Shown: positions 46,816-57,787, counted from the first letter of the stretch. The stretch: DNA of 64,000 nucleotides from Poa pratensis (GCA_947311845.1 CAMZMU010000107.1:41421172-41485171), one strand, 5' to 3'. A program made the numbers and translations. The notes: generated by a model not told the origin, from the sequence alone.

Positions 46816-49361
46816 TTTGCGCTTCAAAAAAAATCAAGTTTTAGCTACTGATTAAATTCTATTGATCATAAAATTAAACCCTTTTAGGGTTAACTAGCAC
46901 TGGTTAAAGGTGATCTAAAAAAATTGGTCCTTACCCATTTGGATTAACCATTAATTAATTTTAATGGTTTCAGTACAGAGGGATTTACAAATTTGATCCT
47001 ATTACTAAACAATTACTGTTGCTTAATTAATTCTACCAAAATTAGGTAAGCTAGGCTACTGTAATACCAAGCTAACAAAATTGGATCCAAGTCATTTGGA
47101 CTAACAGAGTATCAGAAACAAACAAGTTTGCAATTTAAACCTTCTGTGGCATTTCAATTTCCATGCATTTGTTTTTAATCTAAACAGGATGAAACCAACT
47201 TTGTTGGTTAAACAATTTCATAAGCTATACATGGAAATTTGGTTTGATTTATTTGGACTTCTAGATCTCGAGATATTGATTTTCTAAGTTGAGTCCAGTA
47301 CTGGTTTTTCTATTGCTTAAATCTAAAAGAAAATTCGGAAAACAATTCCCTCTGGATAATGTTGAAATCCCTGACGGGCGGGACCCACCCGTCAGTGACT
47401 CAGCAGAGAACCATCTCCCGCGCGTTTTAAGTTTAAAACGCTGACAGCGGGTCCCGCATGTCAGCGCCTGCTTCTAAAGCGAAGCGGTATGCTGCCGTAG
47501 ATCCAAGATCTAACGGCCCAGATTCAAAGGAGACGACGGCGACCTTATTTGGGCGGCGCCGCCGTGCCCGCGATGGTGAGGTGGACGGATCTCTCACCTA
47601 GAGTGGCTGGGGACGGTGGGGAAGACGGCGTTCGACGGCGGAGAGCTCGGGGATCCTTCTGGGAGGGGCTGTGCGTGCTGCGGGAGGCACGGACGTCGGC
47701 AACGTCCAGCTCTGGTTCCTCCGCCTTACTCCAACTCCGGCGAGCTCCTGGCAATTCTCCTGTGCGTCAACCAGAGGGGAAAAGGCTGCGGGTCAGTGCG
47801 GTGGTAATGGTGAGGAGTGCACGGTGCAGAGAAGAGGGAAAGGATGAGCGGCACGGCACGGCCGTGGTCGACATCCACCTTCTCCTCCGGCAGCTCCTGG
47901 CCGTGCTTGACTAGAGCAGCAAAGGCTGCAGCGGCGTGTCCGCCCTCCTGGCGGTGCACGAGAGGGTGTGGGGAGTGTGTGAGAGCAGTGGATAGGGGTG
48001 AGGAGCTGTGGGATGCCGCGGGGGTTTATAACGCCGAACTCCGGCGCACGGTGAGCTCGGTGTAGGAGGGGTGCAGAGGGTGGGAGAGCACGCCATTGGT
48101 GGTGGTGCTGTGCACACACGGTGTGGAGATGGTGTCAGGGCACAGAGGGAGAGAAAGGGGTCACTGACGAGCTCTCTCACGAGCTCGGTTGGGTAGGTGG
48201 CCGTCCGCGCGCTCACGGCGACCGGCGAGCGGATAAGTGCGGCTGCAGGGCTCCGGCGGTCGCGTCGCTGCGTCTGCGAGGTCAGCGAGGGGCTAGGGAA
48301 GCTATCGAGCCGGTCGGTGCGGGCTAGGGTGGTGAGGTGTCGAGGAACACCGCCTGCGTCCACGCACGGCCGCGGACGCGCGTCGCGCTCGCGTTCCATC
48401 GCAGTGCACGGGTGCAGAGCCTCCCTAGGTGCTCTCCCCCTTGTCGATGCGTGTGGTGAGGCAGAGTGGGTGGACGGCGCGGTGCAGAGCACGCTCCCGT
48501 GCTCTCCTTCGTCTAGCACAAGTGCGAGGTGCACGGGCGTGTGCAGAGCTCGAGCCCGCCAATGGCTACACGCCAAGATGTCTCTCTCGCGCGGTTTTCT
48601 TCGCTCCCAATCGTGAGAGAAGATCAGAGAGGTGAGAAGGAGTGAGAGGGGTGACGAATTCGTCGAATTGCACTCGAATTCGAGCAAATTGAGCTCGGAT
48701 TTGAGCAAGGTTCAACTGTGCTCACAAGGTGTTCGACAGAACATCTGAACCAAATTCAAATTTGAAATTCAGTGAATTATTTTCATACTTTGCTTCATTT
48801 GGATTTATCAAGGTTTGTTTTCTGGTTTTGGGTATTTAATTTGTAGGATCACCTTGGTTCATTTGGTGGTTTAAATATATAAAGAGGGAAATCAAATTTT
48901 GAATTTAGGATTTTGAAATTAATTATTTTAGAGAGAAAAGTAGTAGGAATAAATTGAGAGTTATTAAATCATCACTTCTCTGAATTTGTGTGAGAGAAAT
49001 AATTACTTCTATTTTTGGTTGATTTGTTGTCTCAAAACAATGGGAGTGATGTTTTTCCCTTTTTATTTTATTTGTTTTGTTTTTCCAAGTTTTTAATTAA
49101 ATCAAACAAGCAAGACAAGTCATCAAGAACAATCAACACTCATTATGCAGCACAAGATTTTTATTGATCCCAAATTTTTGATTATTACTTTGTTACAATT
49201 TTGGGATGTGACAGATCACTCCTTTGGCTTTGACAGGACATGTGTCCACCACCCCCAAAGCAGACACTTTTTGGGAGGTGTCGGACAATATTTGGAGAAC
49301 GCCCGTGGAGATGATCTTAGAGTTGGGTTGGTATCGTGAGCTCTGTGTAGCCCAAATATAA

Positions 49362-49651
49362 TCGACGGGTTGGGATTAAGGCCATCTCAGATGCTCAAGA
49401 ATCACATGCGATATTCTTTAAGCCCATCGATTGGTGACATTTTATTACGACTGTTGGTTTTAAAAGACCGGAAGACCCAACTATATCACGTACGCGGACT
49501 TGCTATCTGGGCAAATTTTAATGTTATTCTACAAGAGATAAAGGAAAAGATTGGTGGACTTTGTTGCTGTCAATTTTGTAGGACTTCGAACACAGAGGCG
49601 CATGTGCTTGCCCGCGCATCAGCTTATCGCCAGTTCGGCCGCCATGGTTTT
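49362..49651 (+). pseudogene. RNase H-like (RVT_3) remnant interrupted by a MULE
   Basis: The frame reads NVILQEIKEKIGGLCCCQFC followed by SNTEAHVLARASAYRQFG, the C-terminal pattern of plant RNase H-like domains (RVT_3: I-EI...RR-N--AH-LA). Such domains occur in LINE ORF2 tails and in many stand-alone grass ORFs. No catalytic N-terminal half was recognised. The MULE target lies right after it. Confidence 0.55.
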
Positions 49652-49654
49652 CGG

Positions 49655-50920
49655 GAGTAAATTACATAAAACTATCACAATTGTCAGCCATATCACAGGT
49701 CAGTACTACTTTTGGTGATTTTTTCAAATCAGTACCAAATTTTGAGGCGTGACGTTACAAATCGCGCAGATTCACTTCTAAACGATTTTTGACAGCAGCA
49801 CTGATTAGTGGGACTCATCTGGAAGGGCTGACTAGGCAGCACACGTGGAAAAAAGCTGACGTGGACTTGGGGCCCACAAGTCAGTACCATTTTTCCCCTT
49901 CTCTTCCTGTCACCCTCTCTCTGTCGCTGGCTGCTGCCCGATGCGCTGCGAAGAGTGCCCGGCGCGGCCACGGCGCTGCACGGGCAGGCGAGCACCACGA
50001 AGACTGCGGCGTCGGTGGCCGGCGTGGCCACGACACTGGGCATGGGGCCGGCGAGCGACGCGAAAAGTGTGGCGGTGGTGGGCGGTGGCCGGCACGGCCA
50101 CGGCACTGCGCATGGGGCCGGCGAGCGCCTTGAAGAGTGCGGCGGCGGTGGCCGGCGCGACCACGACGCTGCACGGGGCCGGCGAGCACTGTGAAGTCTG
50201 CAGCGGCGGTGGACGGCGCGACCACGGTGCTGCTCACGGGGCAGCGAGCGACGCGAAGACGGCGCTGCACGGGGAGAGAGAGCTTCGCGGTTGCTCCCTT
50301 CTCCGGCCTCACGTTTCTGCAGGTACCAGGAGCCAGATGGGCTGTGGTATGTGGCGTAGGGGAAGCACGGAGGCGACGAAATGGACACAGGCAGCAGCGG
50401 CCGGAGCACGGCGACGTGGAGGAGAGGCTCCAGGACTAGAGGCACTGCGGGGCTGCGTCTGCAGCTTCCTGGAGTTGCGGGCGAGCTCCAGGAACCAACG
50501 AGGAAGGCCGATGCGACACCGTTGAGGAGATCGATGCGGCGGCGGCCGGAGCCGGAGTCGCGGAAGATGACCTCCACGCCGGCGATTGGAGGAGAACTAG
50601 CTCGATTCTTTCTCTGAGAAGTATCATAACGACGAGGCGGAGATAATGGACATGAAGGAGGAGCTCGGAGAGGCCCACCGCGACGAGGAGGAGCATGATG
50701 CCAACGAGGACGTGCTCTGGAACGCCGGCCGCGTGTGCAGCCATGTCAGCCTGACAAATGGGCCCTACGAGTCAGTGCGGCTGTTAAAATGCTCTTAGAC
50801 ACGAATTTGTGCGATTTGTAACGTCCTGCCTCACGATTGGTACTGACATGAAAAAATCACCAAAAGTAGTACTGACTCGTGATTTGGCGGACAATTGTGG
50901 TAGTTTTATGTAATTTACTT
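49655..50920. mobile_element. Mutator-like element (non-autonomous MULE) with 9-bp TSD
   Basis: The flanking duplication GGTTTTCGG (49646-49654 and 50921-50929) is perfect. Terminal inverted repeats of about 140 bp start GAGTAAATTACATAAAACTA and match the other end with few changes (including CAGTACTACTTTTGGTGATT and GACGTTACAAATCGC). The interior is GC-rich, with tandem repeats at 49940-50250, and has no transposase. The piece at 50610-50750 could be a captured gene fragment (MDMKEELGEAHRDEEEHDAN), so a Pack-MULE is possible. It interrupts a repeat present at 38.2 kb. Confidence 0.92.
49935..50255. repeat. GC-rich tandem repeat inside the MULE
   Basis: About five imperfect units of 60-70 bp share GGCCGGCG-GGCCACG-C-CTG and GGGGCCGGCGAGC. 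They create long ORFs on both strands that have no recognisable protein domains. Confidence 0.7.
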
Positions 50921-50929
50921 GGTTTTCGG

Positions 50930-51717
50930 TGTCTCCAGACTTTTCTATATTCCATTGAACATTAGTGATGAATAAATGGGCGGCTGTCTTACCCTAAGAA
51001 AAGTAAAAGGCTTTAAAAATATTCATCAATGATATCATTTTTAAGCACAGTCGGTGATTTCCCACTCGGTGTCATGGATGGTTTTGCGGGCTCTAGTCAC
51101 TAATATGTTCTACTCGCACCCGAGCATATTAGGCCTTATTCGGTTAGTCCCCACCCGGCGGGGTTTTGGGCCCAATCCCGGCCAACCCCCGTGGATCGGA
51201 ACGGGCCGGTATTCGTCCCCGTCCAGCTAACTTTGTCCATTCGGTTACTCCCGGCTGGGATTCCAGCCCGGCCCAATCCCTGCGATCTGCGTCGTTCCAC
51301 GCGGGGAACGAATCCACGAGACCCGACCCATGGAACGAATCCATGAGAGCATCCACAATGGCTAGCGCTTACACAGACGCTTAAGTGAGCCAACACCTTG
51401 ATTGGATTAGTATATTCTCACCGCACCACTGCAAAATGAAGCTCCTTTATGTCCTTGTTGTGATCTTCTCCCTAAACAACCTGTAGATACTATCTGGAAG
51501 AATACCTTATTTTTACATGATGTTAGGAGTGCCAATTTAGCTTCACAAGGTCTCTGAACTGTTTGCTAGCTTGCCAGACTCACTCCTGTGAGCATATGCT
51601 TTCCATCAAAAGACTCTTATTTAGAGGATCAGAACTCTTTTAATGTTGTCAAGTTTATGTCGACCTGCTTAGCTGTTTCGTTAAGTTCATTATGTACGTG
51701 TGCGTGGGTAATAAATA
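50930..51717. other. Spacer upstream of MHX
   Basis: It contains the right end of the repeat shared with 38.2-38.7 kb (to about 51055). A GC-rich stretch starting TTAGGCCTTATTCGGTTAG (about 51128) looks like the left end of a PIF/Harbinger-type MITE with no matching right end. The rest is AT-rich. Confidence 0.4.
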
Positions 51718-51840
51718 CTCCCTCCGTTCTAAATTAGATGACTTCCATTTGTCTAAATGTGGATGTATCTATACTTGTAACATGTCTAGATACATCCACA
51801 TGTGAACAAATAGAAATCATCTAATTTGGAACGGAGGGAG
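51718..51840. mobile_element. Stowaway MITE, 123 bp, near-perfect hairpin
   Basis: TA duplications at 51716-51717 and 51841-51842. Ends are CTCCCTCCGTTCTAAATTAG and CTAATTTGGAACGGAGGGAG. The element folds almost completely back on itself (GTGGATGTATCTA / TAGATACATCCAC). It sits just upstream of the MHX gene. Confidence 0.95.
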
Positions 51841-51977
51841 TACAATACATGTTGATCATTGCGTGTTTTCTGCTTCCTGAGCATTATATTGTTTCATGCT
51901 AGTGGTACCTGATGAAGTCTGTATTGGTTGTAGCAGGAACCGAACTAAATCCTATAATTGTCTTATGCACTAGTCTG

Positions 51978-54887
51978 ATGGCCAACATTACGATGGGGAG
52001 TACTGCTCCTTCATGCGATGCTTACCTGTTTTTGTATGGGGAAACACTGCTTCCAAACGGTGTCCGTGCTTTCCTTTGTACTGTTGCCCTCGCCTACTGT
52101 TTTATTGGTTTATCTGCTATCACTGCACGGTTCTTCAAGTCGATGGAGAGCATCACAAACCACTCCCGGGAGGTAGTCACAATTGATCCACAAACGAATA
52201 CGCCTATCGTGAAGCATGAGAAAGTTTGGAACTACACTATAGCAGACATTGCTCTGCTTGCTTTCGGTACCAGCTTTCCCCAGATCTCCCTGGCAACAAT
52301 CGATGCAATCCGTAATCTTGGTCAGTTGACAGCAGGAGGTATAAACTAACCAGCTGATGAAAAGATTTCTGCCAAATCATATTTGATTGCACCTAATTTG
52401 GTATTTCTGTTGCAGGTTTAGGTCCGGGTACCCTTGTGGGTTCTGCTGCGTTCGATCTGTTCCCGATCCATGCTGTCTGTGTGATTATGCCAAGAGCGGG
52501 CTCTATGAAAAAGATTTCAGATTTGGGTGTTTGGTTGGTTGAGCTGTTTTGGTCATTTTGGGCGTACATTTGGCTATATATTATATTAGAGGTATGCCAT
52601 GTGTACTTGTTCTACTATCTAACTGCATTGATAAGTACATTTGGTCATCACGTTCCATTTGCACCCTGTACAGGTGTGGACACCTAACGTGATTACCCTC
52701 TGGGAGGCCTTGATAACAGTCTTCCAATATGGACTGCTTTTGGTTCATGCATATGCACAGGATAAGCGGTGGCCATATGTGTCAATCCCTTTGTATGATT
52801 CTGCTCCCTAAATATATATTTACTTTTATTTTTTCATGTGGCCAATTGGACATGGAAAAGTTAACAATACTCTTCTGATGTTTGCAATTTAATTTGGTGC
52901 AATCAGGACAAGAGGTGAGAGACCTGAAGATTGGGTTCCAGCAGAAGATACTTCAGTTGATCATGACAAAAACTGTGATGACACAAGTGAGATACTCCCT
53001 AGCCAGAATGATGATATTGCGGATATATTCTCCATACATTCTTACAATAATGCAGGTATATATTTTCTGAATTTTGGGTACTTTTCCCTAATTTTTTAGT
53101 ATGTAACCATAAGGAATGCAGTCTAGATGTAGTTTGGAGATAAACAATGATTAAGTTCCTATCAGTAGATAGATTGTTCCAGTTTTCAGTTTATATGTTG
53201 TTCCTATTTCAAACTTTATGGGTGAGTTACAACTCTGGCAGTTATGCTGTATTCCAGACTACACTGTTTTATCTCTCTAATGCATTTTATATTAACAAGG
53301 TGTATTTGGAAGGATAGTTGTGGTTTATGCAGATTGACTGTCAATTGATATTTCTTCATGCAGTTCAGAGCTGAACTATTATTTTCAAATTATTTGAAAG
53401 TATTTTTTGTATGTGGTTGAACATGCCAGGGTATCATAATGTTCCAGAAAAGGATATAGAAGAATCGTCAAAAATGAATCTTGTAACAAGAACACACAAG
53501 ATGATACCTACTGGCTTTCCGTTTGGCGGCAACAATTTGTTGAGGCTGTAATGGTAATTTAATTCATTCTATTCCTTACTCCATAGTTTTTCAATGCTGC
53601 TCCTTGTTTTTTTTTCCTGAGAATACTGTTCCGTATTTACACTTTGCTCAACTTCAAGAAGCATTGTCAAATTTTTTAGCTTTACAATTGTGGATTTTGT
53701 ACCCATTTAGCGAAACTATGTAAGGCATATAATTCTCGGATAACTTAGACTGTTGGGATAACTTTATCTGTTACTTATCATGCTGCAATTAATTGCATGA
53801 ACCCCTTCTCCTGTATCCTCTGCTATTTCTGGTTTACCAATTTCAATTATCTTTCGTTCTAACAGTGTTCATTATTATTTTTACATCATAGCCTCTTTTA
53901 AGAGAAACTATAAAGGAGATCCTCTAGAGTAAACATTATAGCCGTGGTGAAAGTTTAATATCGTCTGTGTTCACTAACATCAAGACATAAACCATACATA
54001 CTATTTTCAGTGTGGCATATTAAGTGATTTTGTTAATATATGCAGTTGGAGAGTCCTGAGCAAAGGAAGATAGATTCTGTCTGCCTGAGATTCATCATAA
54101 TATGTTGGAACTCGATCATTGCTCCATGGAAATTATTGTTTGCTTTTGTGCCACCGCATCAGATCGCACATGGCTGGATTGCTTTTATTTGCTCCCTGAT
54201 CTTCATAAGCGGTATTGCCTACGGGGTTACCAAGATTACAGATCAGATAAGCTGTGTCACAGGTTGGAAAAATTCTCTTGCATAACTATGATTCTCATCT
54301 GCTCACCGAGATGTAACTCCTCGTATGCTGATTAAAAATCTACTTTCTGTGTAGGAGTAAACCCATATGTTATAGCATTCACAGCACTGGCTGCTGGAAC
54401 CTCGTGGCCAGATTTAGTTGCTAGCAAGATAGCTGCTGAGCGTCAAGTTACCGCAGACTCTGCAATAGCCAACATCACCTGCAGGTTCATGTCTACACAT
54501 GTCCTCCTGGACCAGTTATTCGCCTTAACATATTGCTGTTCATTCCTCAAACTAGAACTAAGTAAACTGATGAATTTTCCTTGTCGCAGCAATTCGGTGA
54601 ACATATATGTTGGCATTGGTGTCCCGTGGTTGATCGACACGGTGTACAATTACTTTGTGTACCAGGAGCCACTGTACATAGACAATGCTGCTGGTTTGAG
54701 TTTTTCCCTTCTGGTCTTCTTCGCAACATCATTTGGGTGCATCGTGGTTTTGGTTCTGCGTCGCATTGTGATTGGTGCTGAGCTCGGGGGCCCCAGGCTG
54801 TGGGCGTGGGTGACGTCGGCCTACTTCATGGTCCTTTGGGTTGTTTTTGTTGTACTTTCTTCTTTAAAAGTTTCTGGAGTGATATAA
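51978..54887 (+). CDS. MHX: MHX, vacuolar Mg2+(Zn2+)/H+ exchanger of the CaCA/NCX superfamily
   Basis: Exons: 51978-52338, 52416-52591, 52674-52792, 52907-53055, 53430-53553, 54046-54262, 54355-54484, 54590-54887. The protein has the plant MHX layout: N-terminal TM block with [20 protein letters not shown], alpha-1 repeat ([20 protein letters not shown]), [20 protein letters not shown], a hydrophilic loop ([18 protein letters not shown]), [20 protein letters not shown], alpha-2 ([40 protein letters not shown]), and C-terminus SLKVSGVI. It exchanges protons for Mg2+, Zn2+ or Fe2+ across the tonoplast. In exon 5 an A5 run at 53470-53474 is one base shorter than needed to link EESSKN with [18 protein letters not shown]. 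Upstream in-frame codons to 51912 probably belong to a 5' UTR intron and its acceptor (TTGTAGCAG). Confidence 0.94.
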
Positions 54888-55684
54888 ACTCTGGGCATAG
54901 GTAAGAAAATATTGGCTTTTTACCTAGTAAAAGAGAAATGTCGGTTCTTAATTTTTCTGTGCCCTTTCCATCTGCTTTGGGTATTTTTGTGAGAAAAATA
55001 GAGGCTTGCCAAAGTTAAGTCGTTCGATTGATACTGTAGATACACACATCTCTGTATTATTCATTCAGGCTACTACATTCATATAATGTGTGTATGTATA
55101 TAGGAGTACACTACTCGCTGCAAATGTACTATAGATACATTCCACTCTGTATTATTCATTCAACCTACTATTATTCTCTGAAGAATTCAACCATCTAAGC
55201 TGATGATATCTTGACATCAAACGCAAGTTCGTGACTATGTAATTCATTTCTTATGTGTTATATGTCTTGGTTGCTTGTCTCTCCTGGACCATTTTTTGAT
55301 TTGGAGGTAGATGGAAATTTTTGCCATCTCTAATATCTCATAAACTTGTGAAGCTAGGACCCAGCATCTCTCTCTCCAAATTAAGAGATGGAGTAGATGA
55401 CAAGTTCTTGTTTTCTAAGCTCTATCAGTGATTGAGCCGAATTTCATATCTCCGAGATGATTTTGTCGATCACCGTGATGGGGCAAGAATTAGTCATGTA
55501 CTTCTTGCCTATTACTACAAACAAAACACAATGAAGTCATTTTTACTTGTGTCTGCAGCGTGACTATAACTATAAGCTTGAAGTTCTTGCTCTGAAAAAA
55601 ATATCTTGGTCCAAAATGTTTGTCTTGCCTTTGGGGCGACTGCGTGAAAAAGATAGTTTGTGCAGCAAAAACAACATGGCGTCG
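54888..55684. other. MHX 3' region and spacer
   Basis: 3' UTR and AT-rich spacer. TACATTC..TCTGTATTATTCATTCA is duplicated (about 55047 and 55143). No gene. Confidence 0.4.
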
Positions 55685-56431
55685 CGAGCCGTCCGCTTTC
55701 CTCTCTCTCGCTACAGTAGCCAGAGGGCGATTTTTGGGCGACTTCCAGCTCGACCACCTCGCTCGCCGGCGATCTGTGGGATTCCTCCCCTCCGTGGCCG
55801 CTCCGGCGGCGGGAGGGTGGGGGATCCCCAGATCCCGGCCTGTATATAGTGTAGGTCGCGTTAGGATCCCGCCGGCGGCGCTGTGGAGGCGGCGGTGGTG
55901 TCGGTGGCTAGGTGTGGTGCCGGTGCGTTCCCCTTCGGCGGAGGTGCTCCTCGGAGCTCTGGCGTCGCGCACGCGGCTTTTGCGGGCCGGGGATCTTCGG
56001 ATCTACCAGCTCTCCTCTGGTTCTTCCTCCTCCTTGCCAGCCGGCGGGGAGGTCGACCTCCTCGGTGTGGAGCTACGAGGGAGGATCCAGAGGCTGGAAC
56101 TCAGGGCCGGGCGAGCCTCGCGGCTTCTGCTGGCGTTGCGGACGAAGGTGGATGCGGCAAGGTGGAGGTGCTGGAGAGGGAGGGAGCTCGTCGTGCTCGT
56201 TCAACGGCTGAAGTTCCGCTGCTTGCGGCGGACGGGCTTTGCGGCGATCTACAAGGTAGGAGGTTCCCTCAGGCAGTGGTTTGAAGGTGGTCGTCGATCT
56301 TCGTCTTCCTCGCCGGCGTTGTTTGCTTGAGCTTGTTCTTTGCTCTGTTCCCCTGCGTCGGGTTTTTCTTGTTCTTGTACTTCATCGTGGATGTGGTACT
56401 TCTGTTGTACGCAGGCTTTCAAAAAAAAAAA
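55685..56431 (+). mobile_element. Non-autonomous poly(A) retro-insertion, ~745 bp, with TSD
   Basis: The direct repeat CAACATGGCGTCG (extended by As; left to 55684, right to 56446) flanks a segment ending in AGGCTTTC and 12-13 As. The 5' half is GC-rich like a grass LINE 5' UTR (GCTACAGTAGCC, repeated CGGCGG) and the 3' half ends like a LINE 3' end. It has no RT and is too long for a SINE, so it may be a LINE-mobilised transcript or an internally deleted LINE. ORFs crossing it start in flanking DNA and are not genes. Confidence 0.8.
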
Positions 56432-56819
56432 AACAACATGGCGTCGACTAATCATTATGGGCTTCAGAGCGCTCTGTCCATGATCATTATGTACTGGCTT
56501 TGGGAGGACACAGACCCTGTAAAATACGGAGTAACTTTTCTGTAACCTAAAGGCTAAAACTCGTTCTCAAATAATTAAACTAGGCAGATATCTTGTATTT
56601 TTTTTTTTTTTGAAGAAAAAGTAAACGCTATGTAGATGAACAAAATAAGTTACTGCACTCTTGATTTAACAGTAATTGTTTTTAACGGTTTACAAAACAA
56701 TTTTAGAGAACATTTAGTTTTAGCTATTTTGACAAACCACGTAGGTTATTGGTGACAACTAAGTACTAGTTGACAAATATTCCTCCTCCGTAAGGAGGCA
56801 CCCACGATGGCCTCCTGGA

Positions 56820-56940
56820 ACTGGAAGCCCGCCTCGGGCCCTCGTCAAGACCTTTACCCGCGCTAGGTCAGCTAGGTCCTCCCTCCACCGCCTCCAAGGC
56901 CTACCCACGCTCCTCCTCGTCTGCCGCGCCACAACCTGCT
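56820..56940 (+). pseudogene. PPR N-terminal fragment, rearranged
   Basis: GGGCCCTCGTCAAGACCT, CCTCCCTCCACCGCCTCC and CTCCTCGTCTGCCGCGCCA match consecutive parts of the N-terminal coding region of the intact PPR gene (58085-58195) with short deletions between. The similarity ends abruptly and TATATAAACCCCCAG follows at 56963, so it is a stray fragment. Confidence 0.6.
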
Positions 56941-57374
56941 CATTTCTCAAAGACCACTTCCTATATAAACCCCCAGTGGAGGGCTAATTCACTCCTCATG
57001 CAACACAAAAAGGGGAGAGGGCTAGACCTTCAAGCCTTGTTCGGAGAGCTCTAGTTTCGGATCCGAGGAATCTTGTTCGACTCGGACCTATGTTGTGTGG
57101 GATCTGACTTCAAGACCGGAAGCCTAGTTTGGCCCAGGGTCCATGCTCAATCCTCCGACACCCTCCTAATGTGTAGGATTAAGCCACGCTCTAACGAGAC
57201 AGCCCAACCTACTAAAAACCCTTTTTATGTCAATTCTCGTGTGGTGTACGGCGAACTTCGTCATTAGGCCGACGTACACACCCCTGCTAACCGTTATTTG
57301 AACATGCCACTCGAGACATCCCAAATCACCAGTTGTTCAATTTCAACAACAATGTTACTAAGATATTTTTATTG
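56941..57374. other. Spacer, possibly LTR-derived
   Basis: CTATATAAACCCCCAGTGG followed by leader-like sequence resembles the transcription start of a small LTR. No second copy or target duplication was found. Confidence 0.3.
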
Positions 57375-57383
57375 TACTGCATT

Positions 57384-57787
57384 GGGGTATTTTTTGCCAA
57401 ATCTGCCTTTTTCACGAACTAATCACGGAACTGGCCGCTCCTGAAAACTATTTCCAAATCTGGCCCCTCGGGTCGGCGCCATGTTACATGGAGCCGAACT
57501 TGTGTATGTCGGCTCCATTCTGTCCTGGAGCCGAACTTCGTTGCTGGACCCGGGCAAAATTCGACATGGCAAGGTCGGCTCCACGTAACGTGGAGCCGAC
57601 CTACGCGTTCTCTAAATTTCATTTCGAGCCCAGCAACGAAGTTCGGCTCCATGACAGAATGGCGCCGACATACATAAGTTCGGCTCCACGTAAGTGGCGC
57701 CGACCCGAGGGGCCAGATTTGGAAATAGTTTCCAGAAGCGGCCAGTTCCGTGATTAGTTCGTGAAAACGGCCAGATTTGACAAAAAA
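57384..57787. mobile_element. Foldback MITE with an array of five hairpins, in the PPR promoter
   Basis: Two inverted arms of about 165-180 bp start near GTATTTTTTG and share CACGAACTAATCACGGAACT and TATTTCCAAATCTGGCCCCT. A 9-bp flanking repeat TACTGCATT (57375-57383 and 57788-57796) suggests Mutator type. The paralogous upstream regions at 14.55 and 34.76 kb have the unoccupied site (ATTGCATT followed by the same GCACTAATGATC). Between the arms, CGGCTCCA/TGGAGCCG units form five consecutive short hairpins (57474-57496, 57510-57533, 57572-57602, 57644-57667, 57681-57702). Confidence 0.85.

Larger units (their letters stand above)
40536..46827. mobile_element. Full-length L1-type LINE with 5' inversion (twin-priming structure)
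   Basis: The element is flanked by a 15-bp duplication AATCAAGTTTTAGCT (about 40521-40535 and 46828-46842). Its 3' part (about 44865-46827) reads plus and ends in poly(A). Its 5' part (40536 to about 44850: 5' UTR, ORF1, endonuclease and the start of the reverse transcriptase) reads minus. The two parts meet head to head and together cover the whole element with almost no overlap: the inverted part ends at KSKKLKLD and the sense part begins at VKLDFEKAFDKVEY. This is the layout expected from twin priming. Confidence 0.9.
38669..49213 (-). mobile_element. Probable solo LTR of a gypsy-type retrotransposon, split by the LINE
   Basis: On the minus strand it begins TGTCACATCCCAAAATTG at 49213 and ends CGGACAGCTAGTCCGGGG then TACCCACA at 38669, the TG...CA form of long grass gypsy LTRs; AATAAA lies near 38862 on the minus strand. 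Flanking 5-mers are GAGCA (38664-38668) and GATCA (49214-49218), one mismatch. Without the LINE (40536-46827) it would be about 4.2 kb. No internal gag-pol or second LTR was seen, so a solo LTR is the simplest reading. The GC-rich part (47380-48640) gives several long but meaningless ORFs. Confidence 0.55.

Noticed and set aside
47545..48708. Several ORFs up to 265 codons in both strands at 47.5-48.7 kb
   Set aside because: GC-rich part of the LTR-like segment; compositions are typical of non-coding frames and no family is recognisable.
49729..50577. 282-codon minus-strand ORF inside the MULE
   Set aside because: It is generated by GC-rich tandem repeats and runs into the terminal inverted repeat.
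55620..56330. 236-codon ORF across 55.6-56.3 kb
   Set aside because: It begins in flanking DNA and crosses the target duplication into the retro-insertion, so it is not a gene.
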